64,000 bases of DNA from Aptenodytes patagonicus (Eukaryota > Chordata > Aves > Sphenisciformes > Spheniscidae). Position 1 is the first letter of the stretch. Every line of letters begins with the position of its first letter. Made by a program: the position numbers and the translations under genes. Under the pieces are notes generated by a model. It did no database searches. It was not told where the DNA came from and saw only the letters and a list, made by a program, of their open reading frames with translations. Shown here piece by piece: positions 58,401-64,000 of the stretch. The stretch covers positions 44,916,151 to 44,980,150 of the forward strand of contig NC_134949.1 in NCBI RefSeq assembly GCF_965638725.1. The letters run 5' to 3'.

Positions 58401-61400
58401 CTTTTTTTTGTTCTGTTAGTATTAAAATAAAGCAACAAGTTAAAAATCATAAGACAAATACAGACTGAATATAAAATCTAAAGGTAATATTTGGATATAT
58501 TAATATTTCAGATAGATTATTTGATGGCAAAACGAGTAATCTGTTTTAAATGATTCTGCAACTTCGGATAGTCAGTGTAAGGAGTTCATGAAAGATATAT
58601 AGTCTAAGCAGATTTACAGTAAATAAGAAAGGAGTGGAGCTCTTTCAGGATGGAAGTGATATGGTATTCAGACTGCACAGTATGATATTAGTTTATAAAC
58701 AGTACTAGAAGATTTAGTCTGAATTCTGAAGAACCATGTTAGTAAAGCAGACAGGACTGAGTGCAAGGGTAGTGGCGAATCTGAAATGTGACGAATAGCA
58801 TCACTGACTGGGCTTGCTCTGGGACATAAGCATAGGGACAGCTGTTAGCTGTGTGTACTTTCCAAAGTAGAAAGGAGACAGATGCACATGGCTATGGATT
58901 GCACAGGTGGATAAATTATACAATATTATAGGCAGATAATGTTTTAATGACCTACTGAAGAAACTAAAATCTGGTTCATTATTAGGCTTAGAGTGGATGA
59001 TACAGATTTAAAGGCAGAAGAAAGTGAGATGATGTGACAGGAGTAGGTGGAAACTTGGCTTTAATAAAAGGAGTAAAACATCCAAATTTTGGGGACTTAA
59101 CTCACTAGACTTCATGGAATTACTGGGATTCCAAATACACGAAAAGTATAAAAGAGTCAACAACCCTGTGGCTAGCGACAGAACAAGCACCAGCTATATC
59201 TTGAATTTCAACAGTAGCACTAGTTTTGACAGTGGTAGTGCTAACTTTGAGGTTGAGGACAGCAGAAACACCAGGACTGTGCAGAGATTCTTTGTTAACT
59301 GAACACTGGGCAGAGATACTTGAGCTTGCTCTCTGCGAATGGGGATGTCTGCACAGCAGAGGGTGGGAGATGATCAACCAAGTCTCAGAGGTAGTATAGC
59401 AACTGTAGTACAATATACTGCTGTATCCAGGCTAATTAGCAATTCTTCAGGTAGCAAGTAAACTGTTCTTGCATGCTTTTATAATCAGTTGTAACTACTA
59501 ATGTATTTGTAAAGGGGGTTATTTATGTCTTTTATTCCACAATTCTCTTTCAGAACCTGCAAAGCCAGAAGGACTTAAATTCTTCAATATTTCATCATAT
59601 TCTTTTTCACTGTATTGGAGACTACCGTATGGACATGTAGACAAATTTCACGTGGATCTTATTCCTGATCATGGTTCTGTTGTTATCCTAGATCTTGGAG
59701 TTAGGGAGTATCAAGTATGTGCTTTTATTAGAGGACTTGCATGGCTAGCTTTTCGTTACGCACTGTGCTGATGAGGAATTCAAGCTTGCCTCCTTAGATA
59801 TTTAATGCAAATATGAATATGAAAGTATTACTGAAAAACTGGTGAAAACAAATTTCAGCATCCAGAGTTTATTACCTAGCAACAGGTAGTGAATTTACTT
59901 TTTTTTAAGTCTGCTAGAAGGATATGGCCAGTCATCCAAGGGTTCATGAATAGTTTAACAAAGGAAGGGCAGAGCTATTGAGTAATACAGGCTCATTAAT
60001 TGTGTACTTGCCAGGAAGATCTGTGCTTAAATCATTAATGCAGGCAACATTTCACTGCTAAGCCATCGAAAAGAAATAGGAGCACTTTACTGCTGTCTGG
60101 AAAATACAATAATATTAACAGAAATAATGGTTGTTCTGGTTGTTTTGCTTTTTTTTTTTATTGGAACTGCAAAGATACAGGTATTTTATATAAATGCTTG
60201 CTAAAAAATTGTTAATTATGTTTATTTCAAAAGATGGGCTAGCTTAAGGGTCAAAAACTTGTAAGTTTTTCAGGCTGCTTTTGTGTTTATTCTTTCAAAA
60301 AGGAATTTTATAATGCTTCATATTTACTTTGATAATGATGATGATGCAGAAAACCCCCTATAGATACACTGATAGGTGATTCTGTGATAAAATTAATAGT
60401 TAATTTTGTTGTTCTTTAATATTGAATGTTATACAGATCTTATGGAGGTAGTTAAATAAGGTGGCAAAATACTGTACTGTAGCTAACAGATGTAAACTAC
60501 TATTTTTACTGTTGTAAATACTGTTGTATTTCTAAAAGCTTATGAACAGATCACTTTCAGTAATGCAATGCTTAAACTTTTGGGTTTGGTTTTTTTTTTT
60601 TTTATTTTCATGATTCTTGGTAAGAGACTTAAATACATCTATGTCCTATTTCAGGCTGATTTTTCTAATACTATTCCTGGAACAACATACAATGTTACAG
60701 TTTCTGCAGTTTCTTCTTCACTCTACAGTTCACCTGCGAGTAGAACAGTGACAACAAACGTGACAAGTGAGTTAATAATGACTGATGAAATTTGGTTGGG
60801 ATTTTTTTAACTATGCTTTTTTGTATTTATTATATGCACAGTAGCGTCTGAGAAATGATAATCAGTTTTGAATAGTCATTAGAATTTTTCATCTTCTTTA
60901 ACCATAAAAGAATACACTGAATCTGCGGTGTTCTATGACAGACAGCATGAGAGTTTCTCTATCAGATATTTTTAAGAAGCAGCCCTGGATGTGAGTTGTA
61001 GTTGTATTCATCCATTAGCTTGGCTATTTAAAAAAAAAAAAAAAAAAAAGGAAAAAAAAGCATAAAGGAGAACAATTTATAAGCTTTTGAAAAATTTGCT
61101 ATTGTGTCATGTAGTAATATCCATACTCCAGTTTATATGTACAGTGGTAGACTTCAGAGACATTTCAAAAAAAACGTAGCCATATTAGATGTGTTTTGTA
61201 AGACAGTGCAGTTTGGTTTTGAATGGTTTTAGGGAAAGGAACTGCAATTAAGCATGCTAGAATATCTCAAATATTAAATTGGCATTAAACTCTGTTTTGT
61301 CCATAAAGATCTTGAGCATTGCATTTTTTGCATTCTTATAGAAGAATGTTCCTGGTGTTCCAGAATTCATTTAATCATTTTTGTAACAGGACTCTAGCCA

Positions 61401-61833
61401 GAAAAAAAGCTTTTTATTCAACAGTACATTAGTTTTCAGTAGTTTTAGTGGTTTATGCTGGCAGATGATTTAATTTCTTTATAGAAGCTGTGAAGGTGTC
61501 TGCATTATCTGGAAACTAAATTAAAAACTGTTTTATATGTGTGTGTTTTTGTGTGTGTGTGTGTATAAAAAAACCAATTACTTTTTTTTTTTTTTTTTTT
61601 TTTTAGATCCTGGGCCCCCTGTGCTCCTTGCAGGTGAAAGAGTGGGCTCTGCTGGGATTCTGCTGTCATGGAATACGCCACTGCATCCAAATGGGAGAAT
61701 TCTCTCCTATATTGTTAAATATAAAGAGGTCTGCCCATGGATGCAAACAGCTTATACACAGGTCACAACAAAGCCAGATAGTTTGGAAGTTCTTCTTACC
61801 AGTCTTAACCCTGGAACAACTTACGAAATTACG
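22420..61833 (+). CDS. PTPRQ: PTPRQ, 5' part, 20 exons: signal peptide, FN3 repeats and C-type lectin domain (gene-level entry)
   Basis: Receptor-type phosphatase of the inner-ear hair bundle, preferring phosphatidylinositides; human deafness gene DFNB84A (known). Exons 19-20 closely match the mammalian N-terminal region as I recall it, including P-G-P-P-V and [16 protein letters not shown], then K-E-V-C-P-W-M-Q-T. Upstream exons are phase-compatible throughout and total 1208 codons to 61833. Order: signal peptide, FN3-1, FN3-2, CTLD (two exons), FN3-3 to FN3-11, start of FN3-12. Most FN3s show the core B-strand Trp and F-strand Tyr. Remaining FN3s, the transmembrane segment and the phosphatase domain lie beyond the window. 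An alternative is a separate FN3/CTLD gene upstream, but no terminal exon or stop separates them. Confidence 0.88.
24470..24592. repeat. AT-rich tandem repeat (TTTATACTTTATA-type)
   Basis: Repeated units of CTTTATA and TATACTTTATA, flanked by near-palindromic CTTTCTAAAGTTTATACTTT copies. It ends about 20 bases before the ERV 5' LTR. Confidence 0.85.
24613..25172 (+). repeat. ERV 5' LTR
   Basis: Begins TGTCCTGG, ends CCACAACA, 560 bases. Contains a perfect CRE palindrome TGACGTCA at 24869-24876, a TATA-like ACATAAA about 10 bases downstream, and ATTAAA at 25043. The solo LTR at 39847 is a close relative across its whole length. Confidence 0.9.
25180..25197 (+). other. Retroviral primer binding site (tRNA-Lys type)
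   Basis: TGGCGCCCAACGTGGGGC, eight bases after the LTR end. This matches the lysine-tRNA (Lys1,2) primer class, not a leucine primer. Confidence 0.8.
25716..26992 (+). pseudogene. ERV gag remnant
   Basis: Two main open segments, 25716-26000 and 26219-26992, separated by stops. The first carries three tandem units of about 30 bases encoding T-G-T-x-A-T-Q-T-like repeats. The second has a capsid-like character, with W-R-Q-L-L and [14 protein letters not shown]. Assignment rests on position between primer site and protease; no zinc knuckle was recognised. Confidence 0.6.
27011..27450 (+). pseudogene. ERV protease remnant
   Basis: A-L-V-D-T-S-A at 27138-27158 corresponds to the aspartic-protease active site, with Ala in place of the usual Gly. 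A downstream frame contains C-I-L-G-I-D-Y-L, the conserved second motif. A frame change separates the two. Confidence 0.65.
27451..28819 (+). pseudogene. ERV reverse transcriptase remnant
   Basis: Contains T-V-D-Y-R-G-L-N, then [10 protein letters not shown] and L-P-Q-G-W-K. The catalytic motif reads H-V-D-D (27967-27978) where Tyr is usual. An in-frame TGA at 27874-27876 and a frameshift near 28020 break the gene. The rest continues as connection-domain-like sequence to 28819. Confidence 0.85.
28820..29222 (+). pseudogene. ERV RNase H remnant and right breakpoint
   Basis: L-F-T-D-G-S near 28870, L-Y-T-D-S-W near 29060 and H-H-I-D-A-H near 29190 are RNase H motifs in different frames. Resemblance ends at about 29222, about 100 bases before PTPRQ exon 2. 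Confidence 0.7.
29321..29458 (+). CDS. PTPRQ: PTPRQ exon 2 (FN3-1, first half)
   Basis: Acceptor TCTGTTACAG, donor AAAAA|GTAAAT. Phase 0 on both sides. Encodes S-S-E-S-L-D-C then V-V-L-M-E-W-T-E-F (FN3 core Trp) and Y-Y-I-V-T-Y. The acceptor lies only about 100 bases downstream of the ERV remnant. Confidence 0.85.
30070..30205 (+). CDS. PTPRQ: PTPRQ exon 3 (FN3-1, second half)
   Basis: Acceptor AACTTGCAG, donor ACAC|GTAAGT. Phase 0 in, phase 1 out. Encodes the F-strand K-K-Y-D-I-T-I-E and ends the repeat in phase 1, the usual FN3 boundary phase. Confidence 0.85.
31320..31574 (+). CDS. PTPRQ: PTPRQ exon 4 (FN3-2, single exon)
   Basis: Acceptor GTCTACTAG, donor ACAG|GTATGT. Symmetric phase 1, 255 nt. 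Shows V-S-F-N-W and T-L-Y-T-F-K-F. One FN3 per exon with 1-1 phases is classical for this receptor class. Confidence 0.86.
32551..32768 (+). CDS. PTPRQ: PTPRQ exon 5 (C-type lectin domain, N-terminal half)
   Basis: Acceptor TCCCCTATAG, donor AAG|GTCAGT. Phase 1 in, phase 0 out. Encodes [13 protein letters not shown] (long-form extra cysteine pair), A-Q-Q-I-C, then L-W-T-G-L-N-D, the CTLD W-I-G-L-type core. Domain order and fold pattern are clear. Confidence 0.87.
36119..36305 (+). CDS. PTPRQ: PTPRQ exon 6 (C-type lectin domain, C-terminal half)
   Basis: Acceptor TTCAATGTAG, donor GAAT|GTAACT. Phase 0 in, phase 1 out. Encodes [20 protein letters not shown] and P-Y-I-C-E-Y, completing the CTLD disulphide cysteines. 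EPN/QPD and WND calcium/sugar motifs are absent, so it is unlikely to be a classical sugar binder. Confidence 0.87.
36441..36725 (+). CDS. PTPRQ: PTPRQ exon 7 (FN3-3)
   Basis: Acceptor TCTTTTTCAG, donor ACAA|GTAAGT. Symmetric phase 1, 285 nt. Contains A-V-F-M-W-S-D and L-C-Y-S-F-L-L, with N-F-T and N-T-T sequons. Confidence 0.87.
38381..38665 (+). CDS. PTPRQ: PTPRQ exon 8 (FN3-4)
   Basis: Acceptor TATTCAATAG, donor ACAG|GTGATG (weak after position 3). Symmetric phase 1, 285 nt. Contains I-H-L-K-W-K-P-P and H-Q-Y-Q-V-Y-L, a well-kept FN3. Confidence 0.87.
39333..39602 (+). CDS. PTPRQ: PTPRQ exon 9 (FN3-5)
   Basis: Acceptor TTTGATCAAG, donor TTAA|GTAAGA. Symmetric phase 1, 270 nt. Contains V-I-L-H-W-K-L-P and M-A-Y-E-I-A-V-A. 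The acceptor's pyrimidine tract is short. Confidence 0.87.
39847..40399 (+). mobile_element. Solo LTR, same family as the intron 1 ERV
   Basis: TGTCCTGG to CCACGACA, 553 bases, flanked by the 5-bp direct repeat GGACC (39842-39846 and 40400-40404), which proves insertion followed by LTR-LTR recombination. It retains the CRE TGACGTCA at 40089-40096 and an internal (TAG)n/(TTA)n run. Sense orientation in the intron between FN3-5 and FN3-6. Confidence 0.95.
41355..41615 (+). CDS. PTPRQ: PTPRQ exon 10 (FN3-6, core Trp missing)
   Basis: Acceptor TTCTTTTAG, donor ACAT|GTGAGT. Symmetric phase 1, 261 nt. The B-strand reads A-V-V-L-F-V-R-M-P, so the usual Trp is absent. The F-strand T-E-Y-D-F-C-V-S is kept. 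N-V-T and N-L-T sequons. Confidence 0.85.
43121..43251 (+). CDS. PTPRQ: PTPRQ exon 11 (FN3-7, first half)
   Basis: Acceptor CCTTCTGTAG, donor AGG|GTATGT. Phase 1 in, phase 0 out. Contains I-Q-I-A-W-D-R and Q-Y-E-V-T-C-T-N-C. Confidence 0.86.
43426..43555 (+). CDS. PTPRQ: PTPRQ exon 12 (FN3-7, second half)
   Basis: Acceptor TTTTCTAG, donor ACAG|GTGAGA. Phase 0 in, phase 1 out. Contains [12 protein letters not shown], a standard FN3 E-F turn and F-strand. Confidence 0.87.
44800..45460 (+). mobile_element. Ancient CR1-type LINE, left part
   Basis: Degraded [15 protein letters not shown] (family D-F-x-K-A-F-D), then [14 protein letters not shown] near 45010-45055. Interrupted at 45465 by a solo LTR and resuming at 46723. 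The left boundary is approximate. Confidence 0.65.
45466..46717 (+). mobile_element. 1.25-kb solo LTR inserted into an ancient CR1
   Basis: Begins TGTTAG and ends CTAACA (perfect 6-bp terminal inverted repeat), flanked by the 5-bp target duplication GGTCC at 45461-45465 and 46718-46722. A TATA-like GGATAAAAAC lies at about 45960. Unrelated to the TGTCCTGG family. The orientation is assigned from the TATA-like box. Confidence 0.88.
46723..47320 (+). mobile_element. Ancient CR1-type LINE, right part with 3' end
   Basis: Resumes the interrupted [13 protein letters not shown] near 46770, ending with a 3' UTR typical of old amniote CR1/L3 copies (GGCCACTGTTGAATACAAGA ... CTCAGCCCAGTATG, about 47245-47305). 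Confidence 0.65.
47603..47753 (+). CDS. PTPRQ: PTPRQ exon 13 (FN3-8, first half)
   Basis: Acceptor GTCACACAG, donor ATAAG|GTATGA. Phase 1 in, phase 2 out. Contains V-T-V-T-W-P-P-A and G-Y-F-I-S-I. A nearer GT (after TTCTG) would put the next exon out of frame. Confidence 0.84.
48259..48365 (+). CDS. PTPRQ: PTPRQ exon 14 (FN3-8, second half)
   Basis: Acceptor ATCTTTGTAG, donor ACCT|GTACGT. Phase 2 in, phase 1 out. Contains [12 protein letters not shown]. This is the only phase 2 split among the repeats in this window. Confidence 0.85.
48864..48961 (+). CDS. PTPRQ: PTPRQ exon 15 (FN3-9, first half)
   Basis: Acceptor TTTACCTCAG, donor CAG|GTAAGA. Phase 1 in, phase 0 out. Contains V-Y-F-S-W-K-L-P-R. 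The following intron (5.7 kb) carries a CR1. Confidence 0.86.
50262..52069 (-). mobile_element. CR1 LINE copy, broken RT
   Basis: 3' end at left (AGAATTATAGAATCATAGAA). Minus-strand frames 52005-51277 and 51258-50635 hold RT blocks: [17 protein letters not shown], then [11 protein letters not shown] and F-A-D-D-T-K. A break between 51258 and 51277 splits them. 5'-truncated. Middle-aged copy. Confidence 0.95.
54631..54793 (+). CDS. PTPRQ: PTPRQ exon 16 (FN3-9, second half)
   Basis: Acceptor TTGTCCATAG, donor ACAA|GTAAGG. Phase 0 in, phase 1 out. Contains [12 protein letters not shown]. Confidence 0.87.
56379..56639 (+). CDS. PTPRQ: PTPRQ exon 17 (FN3-10)
   Basis: Acceptor TTTACTGTAG, donor ACAG|GTCTGT. 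Symmetric phase 1, 261 nt. Contains A-T-L-M-W-N-P-T and G-I-Y-N-F-T-L-Q. Rich in N-linked sequons (N-T-S, N-F-T twice). Confidence 0.87.
59554..59714 (+). CDS. PTPRQ: PTPRQ exon 18 (FN3-11, first half)
   Basis: Acceptor TTCTCTTTCAG, donor CAA|GTATGT. Phase 1 in, phase 0 out. Contains [10 protein letters not shown]. This is the half-repeat that mammalian PTPRQ, as recalled, lacks. Confidence 0.87.
60655..60766 (+). CDS. PTPRQ: PTPRQ exon 19 (FN3-11, second half; equivalent of mammalian coding exon 2)
   Basis: Acceptor CCTATTTCAG, donor ACAA|GTGAGT. Phase 0 in, phase 1 out. Encodes [16 protein letters not shown] ending T-T-N-V-T. The mammalian protein resumes here, directly after its signal peptide (recalled). 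Confidence 0.92.
61537..61604 (+). repeat. (TG)n and poly(T) tract at a splice acceptor
   Basis: A TG-rich run at 61537-61564 and 23 consecutive T at 61582-61604, directly abutting the AG acceptor of PTPRQ exon 20. The T run is that intron's polypyrimidine tract. Confidence 0.95.
61607..61833 (+). CDS. PTPRQ: PTPRQ exon 20 (FN3-12, start)
   Basis: Acceptor T-run plus TTTTAG, donor ACG|GTAAAA. Phase 1 in, phase 0 out. Encodes [17 protein letters not shown] and N-P-G-T-T-Y-E-I-T. This is the strongest match to mammalian PTPRQ. The next exon lies beyond the window. Confidence 0.95.
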
Positions 61834-62690
61834 GTAAAAGCTTTACAAATGCCTTCTAGTATTTTGAATTCTGATTTATTGTAAATTGTGTGAGTTTATG
61901 GTATGTCCATATAGTGTTTTCTGAAGGTCATTGCTAATTACTGTGGCATATAACAAAATATATTAGCCAGGTATTTGTTTACAGTAGTGGTTTTTAAATC
62001 TACTATAAATAATTTCCAACCAAAATTGTACTAAAATGTAGTTTCTTCTATTGATATTCTTATTGACATATGGCATTATGTGGTAAAAGGTAAAAAGCAA
62101 AGGGTAGAATTTTCAAAAACATCTAAATCCTTCCTCATTGAGATTTAATCTTTCAAATCACTGGTGCACTTTGGATATTACACGTAGATTTTTAAATCAT
62201 CTCAGCCAGATCCAGAAAAGCATGTAGGTACATATTTCTTTCTTTGATTTTAAACTTAATTAGTTTAAGAAGGAGTTTTCTTGCCTGAGTATCTGTTTAG
62301 ATGTAGCCTGTAAACACCTTAGCCTGGTTCCCCTAAGCCTGGGAGCTTTACCTAGTGTTATCTCCTGAAATAAAAAATGTCATACTTCTCCATTCCCTTT
62401 CCATGGATTTTATTGCCTAGATATTCACAGTGAATATCTACTGCCAAAATCAGTACATGTATCTTGATGACTTCTATATGTGGAATTTGTTTACATTGAG
62501 ATTAGGCACTCCTGATCCATCTCTGAACTCTTCAACAATAAATGAGTTCAAGTGGACAGAAATGAACTACTATCCTCTTGGCAATATTTGCCAAGCAGTT
62601 CTTTGCCTGACTTACTCTTTCATAAGAACCTTGGAGAGGTGCTTCTTTTCAATATCAAGAATGAAATGAAATTATGTATTTGATTTGCTT
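61834..62690 (+). other. PTPRQ: PTPRQ intron after exon 20
   Basis: Unique-looking intron up to the CR1. The exon completing FN3-12 is not present. Confidence 0.6.
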
Positions 62691-64000
62691 CATAGAATCA
62701 TAGAATCATAGAATCATTGAGGTTGGAAAAGACCTCTAAGATCATCGAGTCCAACCGTCAACCCAACACCACCAGGCCCACTAAACCATGTCCCTAAGCG
62801 CCTCATCTACACGTCTTTTAAAAACCTCCAGGGATGGGGACTCCACCACTTCCCTGGGCAGCCTGTTCCAATGTTTCACCACTCTTTCAGTAAAGAAATT
62901 TTTCCTTACATCCAATCTAAACCTCCCCTGCCGCAACTTGAGGCCATTTCCTCTCGTCCTATCGCTTGTTACTTCGGAGAAAAGACCAACACCCACCTCA
63001 CTACAACTTCCTTTCAGGTAGTTGTAGAGAGCGATGAGGTCTCCCCTGAGCCTCCTTTTCTCCAGGCTGAACAGTCCCAGTTCCCTCAGCCGCTCCTCAT
63101 AAGACTTGTTCTCCAGACCCCTCACCAGCCTCGTTGCCCTTCTCTGGACACGCTCCAGCACCTCAACGTCCTTCTTGTAGTGAGGGGCCCAAAACTGAAC
63201 ACAGTATTCGAGGTGCGGCCTCACCAGGGCCGAGTACAGGGGCACGATCACTTCCCTACTCCTACTGGCCACACTATTTCTGATACAGGCCAGGATGCCA
63301 TTGGCCTTCTTGGCCACCTGGGCACACTGCCGGCTCATGTTCAGCCGGCTGTCGACCAACACCCCCAGGTCCTTTTCCGCCAGGCAGCTTTCCAGCCACT
63401 CTTCCCCAAGCCTGTAGCGCTGCATGGGGTTGTTGTGGCCGAAGGGCAGGACCCAGCACTTGTCCTTGTTGAACCTCATACAGTTGGCCTGGGCCCATCC
63501 ATCCAGCCTGTCCAGGTCCCTCTGCAGAGCCTTCCTACCCTCGAGCAGATCAACACTCCCACCCAACTTGGTGTCGTCTGCAAACTTACTGAGGGTGCAC
63601 TCAATCCCCTCATCCAGATCATCGATGAAGATATTAAACAAGACCGGCCCCAGTACTGAGCCCTGGGGAACACCGCTCGTGACCGGCCGCCAACTGGATG
63701 TAACTCCATTCACCACAACTGTCTGGGCCCGGCCATCCAGCCAGTTTTTGACCCAGCGCAGAGTCCACCTGTCTAAGCCGTGAGCCGCCAGCTTCTCGAG
63801 GAGAATGCTGTGGGAGACAGTGTCAAAGGCCTTGCTGAAGTCCAGGTAGACCACATCCACAGCCTTTCCCTCATCCACTAGGCGGGTCACCTGGTCATAG
63901 AAGGAGATCAGGTTGGTCAAGCAGGACCTGCCTCTCATGAACCCGTGCTGGCTAGGCCGGATCCCCTGGTTGTCCCGCTCATGCCTTGTGAGCTCCCTCA
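62691..64000 (-). mobile_element. CR1 LINE copy with intact RT frame, running off the window
   Basis: 3' end at left with three CATAGAAT units. A minus-strand frame is open from its stop near 62781 to the window edge, over 400 codons. It carries [27 protein letters not shown] and the catalytic F-A-D-D-T-K. The C-terminal domain runs to L-R-D-M-V. The youngest CR1 here; completeness depends on sequence beyond 64000. Confidence 0.96.

Larger units (their letters stand above)
52070..60654 (+). other. PTPRQ: PTPRQ introns 15 (distal part) to 18
   Basis: AT-rich sequence between exons 15 and 19 outside the CR1. No mobile element, RNA gene or extra FN3-like exon was found by translation. Confidence 0.55.

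Noticed and set aside
29240..61833. FN3/CTLD exons as a separate gene upstream of PTPRQ
   Set aside because: Phases match through to exons 19-20, exon 18 supplies the missing half of the repeat completed by exon 19, and no stop-containing terminal exon or poly(A) context separates them. Kept only as an alternative.
62871..63659. 262-residue + strand open frame
   Set aside because: Antisense of the CR1 RT frame; no independent motif.

Overview
The window is vertebrate, almost certainly avian. It carries CR1 LINEs whose 3' ends are (ATTCTATG)n, in ancient, middle-aged and nearly intact copies, plus bird-type LTR retroelements. The DNA is AT-rich and intron-rich, with one CpG island. I cannot name the species. 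Coding identities come from translated exons and recalled family knowledge; no search was run.

Two host genes lie head to tail on the + strand. At 1161-13913 is the 3' end of OTOGL (otogelin-like): nine exons encoding about 318 residues of cysteine-rich von Willebrand/mucin-type sequence and a C-terminal cystine knot, ending at a stop at 13911-13913. After about 8.5 kb, which includes a CpG island at about 20.9-21.6 kb, comes the 5' part of PTPRQ, from 22420 to beyond the window. I assembled 20 PTPRQ exons with matching splice phases: a signal-peptide exon, two FN3 repeats, a C-type lectin domain (CTLD), nine more FN3 repeats, and the start of a twelfth. Together they encode 1208 residues. 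OTOGL and PTPRQ are also adjacent in mammals, and both are deafness genes (DFNB84B and DFNB84A): one contributes to the inner-ear extracellular matrix, the other is a hair-bundle receptor phosphatase.

The main observation is the length of the PTPRQ ectodomain. The mammalian protein, as I remember it, starts with a signal peptide joined directly to the half-repeat encoded here by exon 19 (60655-60766). This bird locus has 17 further in-frame coding exons upstream, about 1,080 residues, including a CTLD without the usual sugar/calcium motifs. Exon 1 ends in phase 0 and exon 19 begins in phase 0, so one locus could make both a long lectin-bearing form and a short mammal-like form.

PTPRQ introns hold most of the mobile DNA: a 3'-truncated ERV with 5' LTR, primer site, gag, pro, RT and RNase H (24613-29222); a solo LTR of the same family (39847-40399, 5-bp target duplication); an ancient CR1 split by an unrelated 1.25-kb solo LTR (45466-46717, 5-bp duplication); and two reverse-oriented CR1s (50262-52069 and 62691-64000), the second with an open RT frame running off the window. 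In OTOGL intron 7 a short, CpG-bearing, protein-like stretch (8206-8430) remains unexplained.
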